DNA of 64,000 bases from Adineta steineri (Eukaryota > Rotifera > Eurotatoria > Adinetida > Adinetidae). A program made the position numbers and the translations under genes. Of this stretch, positions 22,972-36,580 are shown one piece after another; within the stretch, counting starts at the first letter, position 1; every line of letters begins with the position of its first letter. Below the pieces are notes generated by a model. The model had not been told where the DNA came from and ran no database searches. It saw only the letters and a program-made list of their open reading frames with translations. The stretch covers positions 502,058 through 566,057 of the forward strand of contig CAJNOI010000024.1 of assembly GCA_905250115.1 (NCBI GenBank), in the 5' to 3' direction.

Positions 22972-25324
22972 ACTATTTATTTTTCTTAAAAATTATATTA
23001 CATTTTTTTATTCTTTTTTCTATAAATTAATATATACGATAGTCTTGCATTAATCTTTTCTTTTTTATGCAGTATATACTCTGTTAAAATGAACTTTATT
23101 CAAGAATACTTGCATATCGAGTTGCTATTAATAATTAGTGAGATTAAGAAAGATTTTAATGGTAACCTTCTACTTTAGGAAAAAATGAAAGTTTCTAAAT
23201 GTTGATGGTGAGATATGCATTACCTACACGAGTTTCGTCACATTTATCCAAAGTTCCTATCTCCAAAACAGTAATGTATTAAATGAGTTTAAATTAAGAA
23301 AAATTATTTTCCAATTTTTTGAGTAGTACGTAGTCATCTAAAGATAGACAATGACCCATAAAATAATATTTATTTATATTAAGACATACATATACAACAT
23401 CAAATCAGATTATCGAACAAAAGAAGCTTTATACAAAATGATATACTTGTTTTGTCATATAACACAGTATACATAAAGTAATCTATATCTTCAACAATAA
23501 GATCAACATTTGTACAAGTTCTCAATGATTGCAATGTCTTTAATGGTTTTAATCAAAAAAATAAGAATTACCCAAATTGAATTAATATCAAGTTTATCTA
23601 ATAATTCTTTCATTGGATTTTTCTGTTCTAAACTTTCAATTTCGAAATTTTTTCAAATACCTAGATAAATAAAAATAAAAAAATATCGGTATTTTCATTT
23701 AGTCTTGATTTATTAATACATCGAATACGATGAAAACCATTATTAGTTATTGAAATCATCATTGCACAACAAATGAAAACTACAAAATATATAAATGCTA
23801 ATTGACCAAGATATGTATTGGCGTGATATAAATGTTGACAATTGAATTTTAATAATAACGTTTCAGTTGTACGAAATATATTTGAACAAGATAAAATTTT
23901 CGAATTAAATAATAAATAAATGAATCGAAAACAATTATAAATATCCATGAAAAATAAAAAAGATCTTTTTTTATAAATTGAGATAAACGAGAATTAAAAC
24001 GAAATAAATAAGCATATTTAATTGTACTGAGAAAACATTAAAATTTCATTAATAAATATCGTTAATTGAAGATTTTTATATTAATAACCATTTATTTTAT
24101 GGAATAATTTACTTAAATGAAAACGCCAAATGTAAAATCCAACACCGTTCAAAAGCATATTATATAATACCCCATCGAATAAATGACCATACTATAAACC
24201 TAGGGTGATTTAAAATCTTTCTAAGCGGTAAAGGTGTTGTTCTATATTTACTTTTCTTTATACAAAGTTAGAAACCTGCAGCTCCTACCGATAAAACGAA
24301 ATGACACATGGACATCTTTTTTCTCAATATTATATAGAATAAATTTATTTTAAAATCAACCACGTTTAAAAAATATATCCTCTTGATAAGATGAATTTTT
24401 CACAAAAACTATGAGAATTCACAAAAAATATGGAGAAACTCATGTTTTTCGAGAAAGAAGATATTATTTATAATTCTTATCTTGAGTTAGATTAATAACT
24501 ATATTGATAATCAATACCTGCCATGAACCAAAAATTGATTGAAAGTACATCAGTTTGAATTAGCTTCTTTCTATTTTCATTAAACATTTTTGTTTTTTTC
24601 CTATTAATTTGTTGTTTACATTATGCAAAGAAATGGATGTAATTTGATACTAAGAAATACAATTTAAGTTTTTTAATACTGTTTTTTTTATTCAACTGTA
24701 TTATTAATCATTGAAAAAATAAAACACTTTTAAGTAATTTTTTTCCTCGAGGAAAATTCAAATTCAATAATTTGTTAAATAACAAAATCAACTTTGTCTG
24801 TAAGAAACGTTCTTCTGATAGTCTTTTAGAATATTGTAAAACGATTTATTCCATATGTAAATCTATTTAGTCAAATCATTAGACATCAAAGTCAACAGTA
24901 ATGATTAATGTTAATTGTATTCGATGGTTTGGTAGATTTCTAAGAACATTCTAATGTTTCGTTATTCTCTTCTGTTTTTCTAACTATCTGATTATTCTTA
25001 GCATAATGTTTCACTCATATATCTCTCTTGTATAACTAATTTATTTTTGTTTTTCTCTGTGCTATTCTAACAGATAGATATTTGCTATCAAATAATTATC
25101 CCCTAAGAAATATTGAGATCAAAAGGTTTACACTATATAAATCATTATATAATACATATTCTATTAAATCATTTGATACGATAAAAAGATTAATAAATGT
25201 AAATCAATATTTCATTATTTTGATAAAAAACTTCAATATAATTCTCGGATAGAATAACAATCAAGATAAAAAAAAACTTCAGTATATTTATTCGAACAAT
25301 AATCATTTACATTCATACAACAAA
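22972..25324. other. Intergenic with a possible gene relic
   Basis: About 2.35 kb. Apart from the coding-like stretch at 23520-24010, nothing is supported. A TATATAAAT at about 25132-25141 could belong to the LC8-like gene, though ~185 bp before its ATG is far. Confidence 0.45.
23520..24010 (-). pseudogene. Possible relic of a multi-pass membrane protein
   Basis: Several partly overlapping open stretches carry hydrophobic, coding-like text: FRFNSRLSQFIKKDLFYF, LGQLAFIYFVVFICCAMM, then NPMKELLDKLDINSIW. They fall in different frames with stops between, and splice sites do not rejoin them convincingly. The pattern suggests a degraded channel- or receptor-like gene, but no family could be named. 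Confidence 0.35.
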
Positions 25325-25681
25325 ATGATTCAAAATTATTGCTTCGTACTATTATTCGTTTGTCTAACATGTACATTTATTAATGGAGAAACTATTTCTC
25401 AATCAAATGTTATTGTTCGTGTCAGTAACATGACTGAATCAATGAAACAAGATGCAGTACGTATTACTAAACAAGCATTTATTAAATTTAATGGATATTC
25501 AGAGAAATCCCGTTCAACATTAGCGAAATATATTCGTTTTGAATTCGATAAATTACATAATCCATCATGGCAATGTATACTCGGAAAAGATTTTGCACTT
25601 TCAATTACTACCGAAAATCAAAAACGTATTATACTTGATGTTGGTAAAGTTGCTGTACTTATTTTTAAAGGAAAATGTTAA
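25325..25681 (+). CDS. LC8-type dynein light chain domain with a signal peptide
   Basis: A 118-aa single-exon protein. Residues 1-21 are a classic secretion signal (hydrophobic LLFVCLTCTFI, cleavage near NGE). Residues ~30-118 form a full LC8 (DYNLL) fold: MTESMKQDAVRITKQAF, LAKYIRFEFDKLHNPSWQCI, GKDFALSITTEN, IILDVGKVAVLIFKGK. LC8 normally is a cytosolic 89-aa hub that dimerises and clamps short peptide strands. A secretory version is unexpected. An NMT glycosylation sequon just before the domain fits passage through the ER. Binding-groove residues differ from canonical LC8 (SITTEN for the usual YVTHET), so ligand choice may have changed. Alternative: the leader is a membrane anchor. Confidence 0.85.
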   Translation: MIQNYCFVLLFVCLTCTFINGETISQSNVIVRVSNMTESMKQDAVRITKQAFIKFNGYSEKSRSTLAKYIRFEFDKLHNPSWQCILGKDFALSITTENQKRIILDVGKVAVLIFKGKC

Positions 25682-25898
25682 ATTTTGATTTTCAATAAAA
25701 AGAAAGAAAACAATAAGAATTATTTTAAGGTTGATTTTTTTTATTGAACACAAACGTACACACACACACACACGCACACACAAAGGTAAATACAACGAAA
25801 GAAAGAAAGAAAGAAAAAAAAGATGAAGATATAAATCATTGCTGACCAGCAGCATAATGTTTATATATATATATTTATATACATACAAAAATTCTCTT

Positions 25899-28800
25899 TC
25901 ATAGTTGCCAAACTATCACATGAGAAAGAGCATCATCTTTACCCAATGTTTCATCATTATTTGCATAATCTTCAAAACCATCTCCAATACTAAGTACAAC
26001 AGTTTTAACACTTGTTGTTTCTTCTGACGTTGAAAGAATTGTTGTATCAGTTGATATTATAAATCGCACAGGTCCAGCATGACCAAATGATAAACCTTTT
26101 AATTGAAGTGAATTTGCTGTTACTTTATTATTTCCTGAATCAATTAATTGTGGTACAGAAATATTTATTAGTACACCAGCACTTGTACCAACCCATAAAG
26201 TTTCTTTACAAATATGAAGAGCACTGACACGTAAACAACCTAATTTATGAGCTCGAATTATATCATCACATACTAAATTAAAAAAAAAATCTTTGATTTA
26301 TTAGTATTTCTTTTTTTCTTTTAAATTCAATTAACCTTGAAGTTTTTGTGTGACTGCTGTTCTTATACTTGTTTCAAGTAGACAAACAAAATGTGTTGCA
26401 TGATAAAGACGAATTTCATGTGAACCTTGAGATGCAATCCATACATAATGCATTGATGAACCACCTGTAGCTATACTACATATATGACGATGGCAATCAT
26501 CAACAACAAATGAATGCTAAAATCGATTTTTTTATAGAGAGATTAGAAAAGAATGAATATTTATTTTACTTCAACATTTAATGAATTTGGACAAACAACA
26601 AATATTCGATCTCGTATAGCACACCATAATCTTCCAGCAGCTAATGCCATAACAGATATTGGATCAATATTATCTCCATCATCATTATCATTTTGTCCAC
26701 TACCATGTCGAATGGAATCTTCTTCAATTGATCGAATTGTTGGACAATCTAAATCCCAACGACCACCTAAAATAAATGTATATTTTTTCCTTTGATTTAA
26801 ATTCTATATATAATATATTTACTTAAATCTCGACGAAAAACACATAATTCACCATGACTTAATGCAACAAATACTTTATTGTCAGTATATCTAAATTGAT
26901 TTTAAAAATAAAATATATGTCCACAGTCATAATTTAAAAACATACAAGATGGAATGAATTGGAGAACCAAGTTGTTTTACAATACGACTTTTACGTGCAA
27001 CTGTTTTCATTGTTTCTGTACATTGAAATATTAATATTCTAGAAAAAAGAAATTTTTTCTCTATATCATATTGAAATATAAAATCAAATTCTAATTTACA
27101 TTCCATCATCAGTTCCTAACCACATTGTTGCTTCTCTTGTATCTTGTTGTTCATTATTTAAATCACTTTCTAATAGAATACATTGTTGTGATGGTAATGT
27201 TTGATCCAATGAAAAAAAATCATCATTATTATTTATTGTTGGTGTATCTTCTTCATCACTTGAATCAATATCAAAAAATGATTCAACTGTTGGTTGAACA
27301 TCTAAAGTTTTTAATATGGAATTTGTTTCTTGTTTAGGAATAATTTCTTCATGTTTATGTTCTTGTCTTTCTTCTCCTTCGACGTCATGTTTTTGTTTAT
27401 GTTGATGATGATGATGATGATGATGACGATGTTTAATACTACTTCCTGTTCGTCGACCTTTATGTGATGGAACATAAGCAACACAATTAATACGTGATGA
27501 TATGACTGTATTGCAGGCTTTTAATGTTACATTAGGTTGAACATTAACTAAACATACTTGACCTTCTGAATTACAAATACATATATCACCTAATGATAAT
27601 CGAGGAGCACCACAGGAAAACTAAATAATTATTTTTATAAGAAGAAAAAAAAGCAAACTATATAAGATTAGTGATTTTTTTTGTTTCAACAAACTTGACT
27701 TCCTGATCGACTATGTGGAAGAGTAAGAACATGTTGAAAACTAATATTTCGTCGTCCTGCTGCAACTTCGACTAATACAAAGAAGATTAAATAAGATAAA
27801 TATTATCATTCTACATACAAAGAGCTTTCTTTGTTTCAAGAAAGTTTCTTTCCCATGTTGCTCGATGTTCAGACGATGAAAATAGAACATCGATTGTTTC
27901 CGTACGTTCTCTATATAAAAAAAACATATTATTACTAAATCAATCAAACAAACTTTATCTAAATACGTTGTATGTATTATTAATTGAATATTATTTGGTT
28001 TTAATTGAGCATTATCAATAAGACTCGGTTCAGGACTTGCTGTCCTTACACTTGCTAAAGATGTTGTTTCATCTGTTATATGTTTATTAATTGAATGAAG
28101 AGTTTCTTTTAAAGACTCATCTAATTGCTAAAAACAAGAAAAAAAGAAACGTTCGTTCGAAGAAACAAAATATTTCATAATTACTTGATGAGGTACAGTT
28201 ATGGTTTTAGCTAAATCAGTCATATGTCCAAGAGTAACAACATCATCTTCTAAATGTCGATATTTTTCTCCACTAGCACTTGCTGTTGAAAGAGATTTGA
28301 TCATTGATGGTGGTGTTCCTCTTTTTTTCAAATGATCTATTATAGAAAATTATGTAAAGAAATGTACGCAAAATATTTTACGCTTCATCTGACATTTTTG
28401 TCTTTCTGTCTTTATAAATAGATTTCGAAAGCGTGAAATCGTTTCGTTGATATTCTTTCAGCACCAATAGAACCATGAGATAATATAATATACGCTCGAC
28501 AGGAATTTACACAACGTTACACATACATATTCTATAGCGCGGAACAATTCGGTTCATCTTAACTACTTTTCCATCGTTATTAATTCAAGAACATCATAGA
28601 AACTAATATTTTAATTTTAAATTAAATCTATTGGATAGTATCAGATATAAATAGTCAAATTCTGCTTTTTTTTCGAACTATTTCTTATAAGATAGATGAT
28701 AATCTCATAAGATGCTTCTTTCATAGTTCTTATGCTAGTACTAATACTCATTCTAAGAAAATATCTCGATATTATCTGAAACTCAAGGTCTAATAAATCA

Positions 28801-31800
28801 CCATAATCCGCTGATTAGTTTTTCTCATTCTTCGATTACCATCATTAATTTTATAATTTACCTGCAGCTAAATCAAGACTTTCTAAAGAAATCTTCATAA
28901 TTAATTTATGTTTAGCATTATCAATATATTGTTTTCCCGATGGAGAATTTCTAGAATAAATAATAATTTATGAGAAAAAGCAAAATAAATTTCAACATAC
29001 ACAATAAATGAAGTAGTAGATTTTTTTGTTAATGTTCCACTTCTTCGTTTACAACTTGTTATAATAATTAAATCATTAAATAAAAAGATACATCGATCTT
29101 TTTTTAATCCTGATACAGATTGAATTGTAACAACATCATGACGAATATAATATCGATCAGCTGTAACTAACTACAAAAATACAACATCAAAATGTATTTT
29201 CAAATGGCAAATAAAACTACAAACATCAGTTAAATTTTCAATCATATCTTGAACAACTTCTAATGAATTATTTGTAACAGTTAATTCAGTTGAACCAACA
29301 TCTTTTTGTACTTGATCAATTTGTTCAGCTAATGAATGTATTTCTGATTGTGCTTTAAGCAATAATTGATAATCCGGATGATTTAAATTTGTACATTTAA
29401 GAAAATCTTTTATATATAATTCATATCTTGGAATACGTTGCACCGGTTGAATTATTAAATCTCTTAATGTTAATCGTCCACGATGTATACGTGCTTGTTG
29501 TTCAAGAAATTTATTAAATGATGATGAATCTCGACAAAGACGAATTGCTATTTGAGCTGTTTTATAATTATTAACAAAACTTGTATAAGTTTCAATCACT
29601 GATATTCGTGTAAACTATAGATTAAAACAAAAAAATTAGAAGAAAACGTTTCTTTTTTCTTACCATTTGTAATAAAAGATCACCAACAGTTTGCTTATTA
29701 TCCCATTGAGATAATTTTTGTGATAGCGATATAAGAAATGCCTGATAAGAACAAAAAGCAACGTTTTTAAATTAAGTAATACAATCAATTCGAATTACCG
29801 TATGATGTATATGTATTTCAGGGACTTTATAAAAAATATCATTAACAAGATCATTTGAAATAACTGCTTTATCTTTCATTGGTAAATAATATTTCTAAAA
29901 GAGAAGCAAAAAGATTTTTTTATTTATTTGATATTATAGCCTATGTCAACAAATTAGAATATTTCTCATTTTACAATGTAAACATTTAATTAAAAAGATC
30001 TCTTATTTAATAAGAAAGAAAAACAAGAATTTATTTACCGTAACAAGATTTTTAAGTGCTTCAACATATGATTTTTCTGTATCATACATTTGCATAGCAA
30101 TAGCTTTTCGTTTAGCCTAAAATAGAAAGAAGAATTTTGTATAAGATATTAATTGTAATTATGATTGATTAAGAATAAGAAATGAGAACCTGTTGCCAAC
30201 GACATTCTTGTTGAGGAGCGGAATGATGACGTCGAACTGCATAAAATGTAAAATTTGATGATATTGATCGATCGTTAGCAATAGGAGTTGATGCACGGAT
30301 TAAAGGAGGTGAATGTGATGTCTTTTGATCCGACATGATGTGGATCACATTTGACATTCCATATATAAATATGATGTGTTTGTTATGTTGTCGTTAGATA
30401 GACTCAGAAGATGGTTATAAGCTGATAGAAGAGAAGAAGAAGCAGAAGAAGGGGAAGAAAAAAAAAACGATGCAAAGGCATTTCTATCGACGATCTGATA
30501 ATTTCTTCTTTTAGTAGTTAGTATGCCATGATAAAGCGTAATAAGGAAAAGAAAAAAGAACATGTGCATACCTCGTTCTTGTCGTCAATCGTTCCACTAG
30601 ACGTAGGAGTCAACCCTGTGAGTGATGTACTACTTAGTATAGTACCACTTGTTGATAATCCACAAGTTTCTTCGATATTAATTGCAGGCTCAGTTCTTTC
30701 TCTATCATTCGAACAAGTACTTAATTCAGGTGTTGATTGACATGTTGCATCTTCGTTTGATTTGATTTCATTTGAAGAATTTTTTATTAAATTATTATTT
30801 GTTGAGCTATTAAATGTATGACTACGTTTAACTGATGCTGGACTATTATTTCGACTTGATGATGAATCTCGATTAGCATCAACAAATTCAAAACGACCAA
30901 TTGGCTCCTATATTAAAAGAATATTGATATTGTTTTTAGAATAAAATTTTATTTACTTGATATTTTTTATGAACAATAACTGGTCGAAAGGGACTTAAAG
31001 GTTTCGGTGGAAGAATATCAATGGGTGTTGGTGATAATGGTTTTCTTTCAATAGATAAATCTCTATCAAGTTGAGGAATAATTGTAGACTGATTTAATGT
31101 ATGACGTCGATTTAATTCACTAATAAGATCCAGTAATGGTCGACGATCAAATGTTTCTTCTTCATCAAATTTTGTTGGTGTTGTAAGATTTTCTGAAACA
31201 AAATTTGATATCATTGATGAATAGGATTCATCATTTGGCATTGATGGATAGGAAAATTGTGTTTGAATATTTTTTTCAAGTTCACTTCCTTGTGGTGATG
31301 AACTAACACTAACACGAACACGTTGTATAGAGCTACTTGAAGTTTGTCTTTGTTTTGGTTGTACATTAATATGATTTGGTGTTGTTTCAGTTTTAATAAT
31401 TCGTGTAACTATAGATGGTGATGTTGATGTTGATTTTGTTTTTGTACATATTTTATCTTCTTGTGTTGTTTTAACTTCAATTTTTCTATTATAACTATTT
31501 GTTTTAACTTCAAATGATATTTGTTTTTCTTTTATTATTGGATTAGATTTTTCTTGTAGAATATTTTGATTTGGTATTGAATGTAATTCAGTTGGTAAAA
31601 ATTTAATATTTGACATAGTTCGTATACGACGTAATGGAACATAGGTTGATGTTTGTTTTTTGATTAATTGTGGATAACTATGAATACGACGAAGTTTTAT
31701 TTTTGAACTAAAAATAAGAGATAAGAAGACGGAAAAAAACAATTTTCTATACTAACTTTGGTAAATGAATAGATTTTTTTTTAATTTGTTCTTGACGAAC

Positions 31801-33506
31801 ATTGGAAGATAAATGATCGTCGTTTTTTTTAAACGATCGATCGTTTGTTTTTTCAATTGTATGATCCGTTTTTGTTGAAATTTGTTTATTACATTTATTA
31901 TCAAAATTATTTTCAAGTGCTTTACGTTCTAATTCAAGTAAACGTTGTGTAAAACGTTTTAAACGAGCATATGCTGTTGTTGTGGAATTTAATGATGAAT
32001 TATATTCATCAAATGATGATGATGATGGTGATACTGTTCGACTACGAAACCACCACGAATTACGATAACGTGAAAGATATAATGGATTTGTTCGATTTAA
32101 ATTTATATGATCAGTTGAACTTGCGGAATAAACTCTTTCACGTCGATCATATTGTAAATTATCTAATTGTCCATTTGATAAACGAATCTTTGAAATAAGG
32201 CAACAGAAAAAAATACTTGTTCAGATTAATATATAGCAAATGATTTTGTTTATAGTGAATGTTACTTAGTATAAAATAAAAATCAATATAGAGAAAAGAG
32301 AAAGAAGAGAATAGAAATAATTACGCTGCCTGTTGTTACATATACAAGAGAGAAATCTCATCGGTACAAACAGTATGTGATCAACAAGAAGCAAAAAGAG
32401 AGAGAGCGAGAGCTTTCTCGTCGTTCGTTCGTTCTGTATCATCATAGATTACCAAATGTCGATACATATGCCGAGCTGCTCGTCCTGATAGCTTAGCCAA
32501 GAGCACTGTCAAAAATGGTCGATTGAGGGGGACGGGTTTAACATCATTCTGCTGTTGCTGCCATTTAGTAAGAAACACTTTTTTTTTTCTCTCTCTCCTT
32601 CTTCTCGATTTTCTTTTTTTTCTCTTGCTGATATCTGCTCGTCGTCTTATGTATATCTGTAAATGATGAGCTTAGAGAAGAAACATACAATCGCCAGTAG
32701 CAGCGGTGTGCTCTTTTGTTTTGCTCTTCGTCAGGGTCGTCAACATCATCAATGATTGTTGTTACCGACAAAGAAATAACTTAGAAAAAAAAAGGAAAAA
32801 TATATATCAGCACATACTAAATTTATCCCTCGAGTAAAAACATGAGATCAATCAAATTCAATGTCATCTAGTCTATATAATCCTATAAATTTATATAGAA
32901 ACAAAAAAAGAAAAAAACGAAGAGATATTTATTATTAATGTTGTTAATTTAGATCGAATTAATGAAAAGTAACAAGTTTCTTATCGAGAATTTAATGATA
33001 ATATTATTCAATAAAGACAAAAAAAACAAGACAGATAAGAATAAAAGACAAAAAAATAAATTTACGCCTTATTTTTCTGTCAATCGACGCGCGCATATAT
33101 TTAGCCCTCAAGTAGATATGAGTCAAAGGATAAATAGATATATGTCGAAAAAAGATTATGATTAACGAGACTTAACAACAAATTTTCTGGCTTGATATTC
33201 ACACGTGTTACTTATGGACATACAAAATATATAATTATCTAAATTTGTTTCTTTCTCCCTTTTTTATTTTTATATTTTTTAACTTACAGAAAATCTTCGT
33301 CGCCAATTAATATTTGTCACGTACAGACATTTATCGATATCTTCATTAGATAAAAAAGATGTTAATGAACTTGTTAATGGACGAGTATTTTCAGCATCCT
33401 CATCATCATCATCATCATCGTCGTCAGAAGTCATTGAAGACAATGATCCATCACCTTGTGCTTGATCATCATCAGTATTGTCTGACAAAAGAAGTCGATC
33501 GTCCAT
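25899..33506 (-). CDS. ARHGEF17: Rho guanine nucleotide exchange factor, ARHGEF17 (TEM4)-like
   Basis: The longest gene here has at least 18 exons. N-terminal exons (33506-33288, 32187-31757, 31707-30957, 30907-30572) encode an acidic, Ser/Thr-rich disordered region with an Asp run. An exon at 30357-30190 follows; it has its own ATGs and no strong acceptor, so it may start a shorter isoform, though an acceptor at 30322 joins in phase. The DH (RhoGEF) domain spans 30116-29225 (YDTEKSYVEALKNLV; LIIQPVQRIPRYELYIKDFL), then a PH-like section (DRCIFLFNDLIIITS). C-terminal exons give a WD40-like propeller with RSGSQFSCGAPR, ICICNSEGQVCLVNV, TMWLGTDDG and KVFVALSHGELCVFRRD, the ARHGEF17 order, ending HVIVWQL. 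It activates Rho-family GTPases at junctions/actin. A poly-His tract (near 27401-27430) sits in a propeller loop. Confidence 0.88.
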
Positions 33507-35287
33507 AATATGTACTATATCTCTGTCTTTTTTTTTCAGTATATTTATATATGAATCTATACTTAAGCACCCAGATGTGCGATACTGATGATGATGATGA
33601 TCTTTCTTCTAGTCAAGAAAAAAAAAGAAAGACAAAAAAAAACATGTAATGTTGGCAAGTGTCGACGGGTGTGTGTCTGGATCATCATCATCAAACAAAT
33701 GTCAATACTATTTCGCTTTTTATCATATCCAAATCATTATGATTTCTTTTTTTTTTTCATTTCTTGTATTACGTCAAGTAGTAATTTGTTTACATACATT
33801 ATCATTAATAAAAACATAAGTAAGTCCATTAAGAATATTTGATTATACACAAATTTAGTCAAGGCATAAGAAAATTAATTGATATCAGGTATAATTGTCT
33901 AGTTTATTCAGATTATTGAACAGTAACACAAATATTTTATTAAGTTAACAACGATTGAAAATTTTAGTAACCATTAAATGGATACTATTTTCATCATTCT
34001 TCACGTTATGTAAATATATAGGAAAAGATAACAAATCAATCATAATATAAAGAGATGACATCATTTATCTTTCGAAAACAAACTTTATTAATTTCAATTA
34101 ATGAATAAATAACTTAACATAGAAGTCGAATAATTCCCTAGACTGAAAAGGATAGGGTCTAGAAATGGGAATTATCCTTTTACATGTATTATTTTTGTCG
34201 GTAACATGGCACAAGTGACCATTTTTTGGTACAAATGATCATTATTTTATTCAATAAATTAAAATAACGAGGCAACGCCAATTTTATTTTTAATATGTAG
34301 GAAGATGAACATAATATTAATAGGAAAAAAACGGAACGTTCGTATGCACAGAGTATTATAAAGCTTTGAAAAAAATGTTCGCCTGTTTCTATATGGCATG
34401 TCATTTATCATCATCCACAACGTCCCGTACGGCAACTCAATAAAATACGACTCAGGATTAAAAGCTTAAAAACATACGCATTGTAGTTTGATCGTCTTGC
34501 TATAGTACATATAGATAAAAGAGTTCAAAATCAATTTTGGTATATAGTGATAAAAAGATCTCCATTGTAGTTTTTTTTTGAAATCCTACTTTTTATAAAA
34601 TTGACTGTAATAATGCTTGGTTTTCTACTAAAAGTCAAAACCAATATTGAATAATTCTCATTCGTATCTAAATACAGTTATATCAGCATGCAGACTGCGA
34701 CAGTCTAGAGCCAAGTAAATCGAATTTCGGTGAATGCTACTTGTAGTTATTCAGACTTAATTAATTATGATGGGCAATAGATGTGAATTAATTCTTAAAA
34801 AAACAAAGACTAACATATGTGATGAACCATAATCATCAATAATTATTAAAGACGGGTTTGCAGAAAGCTCATCAATAGCTTTGTGGATGTATCGTTTCGA
34901 ACTATCTACTCACACTCAATAATGATGTGTTATTTCTTTTACATACTCACAAAATATGCAGGTTTTCAAAAAGACAGCATACGTCTTATCGCTAGTTTAT
35001 AATAATAAATTATCAGCATAGAAGCACAAGACAATTTTGAATGATTATCAAATAGAATAGAGAACTTTGCATTCCGAGAGGAAAACAAGTGATAATGTAT
35101 AAGACTATCTAAATAATCTACGTAGATCTGATGATTGCATCTCAAATCAGACGACTGAAGGGTTTTCACCAAGCCGATTTCACATTGATGATCTTTTTTT
35201 GGTAACAAATACCAATTAATCAATAAAATTTTATTATATTGAATCATTCCACATGAAGAATAATAAAAGAAGATAAATATAGTTGAT
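33507..35287. other. Intergenic, upstream of ARHGEF17-like gene
   Basis: About 1.8 kb. A GAT microsatellite at 33586-33600 and a short hairpin (AATAATTCCC with GGGAATTAT, 34129-34175) are the only structures noted. No supported gene. Confidence 0.5.
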
Positions 35288-36480
35288 TTATTCGGGTAAA
35301 TCTAGAATTTCACCATGTTTCAATACAATAAATGATGTTGGATCAAGATGATTATTTTGAAGTGCTTCTTTAAGTTTTTTTGGTGGTTCCATAAAATATT
35401 CATTACTCATAGTCCATGTACCCCAATGAATACCAATTGATTTATTTGATTGAACATCTTTATGTATTTGAACAGCTTCATCCGGTGATACATGTTCATT
35501 TTTCATTACTGATCTTGGCTCATAGGTACCAATTGGTATAGCACTTAAATCAAATGGACCATATTTTTGACCAATTTGTCGAAAAATTGAAATATTATGT
35601 GTATAACCCGTATCTCCAGCATGATAAAATTTATATGTATTATCCCAAATAGCAAAACCACCCCATAAAGATTTATCTGTATCGAATAGACCACGACGAC
35701 TCCTACAATGAAGAAATGTATTTCATCATACAAATAAATCAATAAATCTTACCAATGTTGTGCTGGACAAAACGCAATATTAATATCTTTTTTCTAAAAT
35801 ATCAAAATCATTGTAAAAGATTTTTCAAAAAAAATGAAAATATTCTTACTAAAAAGAAATATTCTTCCCACCAGTCGAGTTCGATAATATTCTTAACATA
35901 CATATTCGATAACGTTTCTCGAACTCCTCGACCACAAAACCAAGTTAATTGTTCACCATAACGATTATTTAAATCTTTTACACTAAGATAATCGAGATGA
36001 TCATAATGATTATGTGTTATAAATATAGCATCAAGATCATCTGGTAAATTATTAACTGTTAAAGCGGGTGGTCGAAAACGTTTTGGTCCGAAACGTGAAT
36101 ACATACCACATCGTTCACTATATTAAATCAATTCTTGTTTTTTTATCGAAACAAAATGAAGATTTACCTGAAAACTGGATCAATAAGAAATCGAAAGTTA
36201 TTCATTTGGATAAAACATGATGCATGTCCAATCCAGATAAATCTTAGACCAGGTACTGTTCGATTGAGATCTTCACGTTTTCGATGTTGAATAATCGGTA
36301 AAAATTTATCAAGTTCTTCTTTTGTATTTGGTAATTGTACATTGGATCGTGTTGTTATCTTATATTTTAAAAACGACATAAAACCAGATGTTGTATATTG
36401 TGAATTAAATGAATTAACGTAACGTCCATTTTCCATTCGAGATTTGATAAATTCATCATTTGTAAAATTCGTTGCTGTTA
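35288..36480 (-). CDS. NAPEPLD: NAPE-hydrolysing phospholipase D, 5' end in gap
   Basis: This metallo-beta-lactamase-fold enzyme releases N-acylethanolamines (such as anandamide) from membrane N-acylphosphatidylethanolamine. Visible exons (36480-36168, 36117-35849, 35793-35753, 35702-35288) match the vertebrate protein end to end after its short N-terminus: NGRYVNS, TKEELDKFLP, GLRFIWIGHASCFIQM, FGPKRFRPPALT. The zinc site is intact: THNHYDHLD, AQHW, HAGDTGY and IHWGTW. The C-terminal half has PFDLSAIPIGTYEPRSVMK. The start codon and the first few residues fall in or beyond the 100-N gap at 36481-36580. Introns are 48-53 nt. It and the purple acid phosphatase upstream are co-oriented. Confidence 0.93.
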
Positions 36481-36580
36481 NNNNNNNNNNNNNNNNNNNN
36501 NNNNNNNNNNNNNNNNNNNNNNNNNNNNNNNNNNNNNNNNNNNNNNNNNNNNNNNNNNNNNNNNNNNNNNNNNNNNNNNN
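36481..36580. other. Assembly gap (100 N)
   Basis: One hundred Ns, probably a fixed-size placeholder. It hides the end of the acid phosphatase gene and the start of NAPEPLD. Confidence 0.97.

Noticed and set aside
27125-27337. Leu/His-rich plus-strand frame
   Set aside because: A mirror of the coding exon on the minus strand.
32381-32771. Two short minus-strand frames within the ARHGEF17 intron
   Set aside because: Low complexity, no domain, no splice signals joining them to the gene.
34129-34175. Small hairpin as a possible microRNA precursor
   Set aside because: The stem is only ~14 bp with a mismatch; no support beyond pairing.
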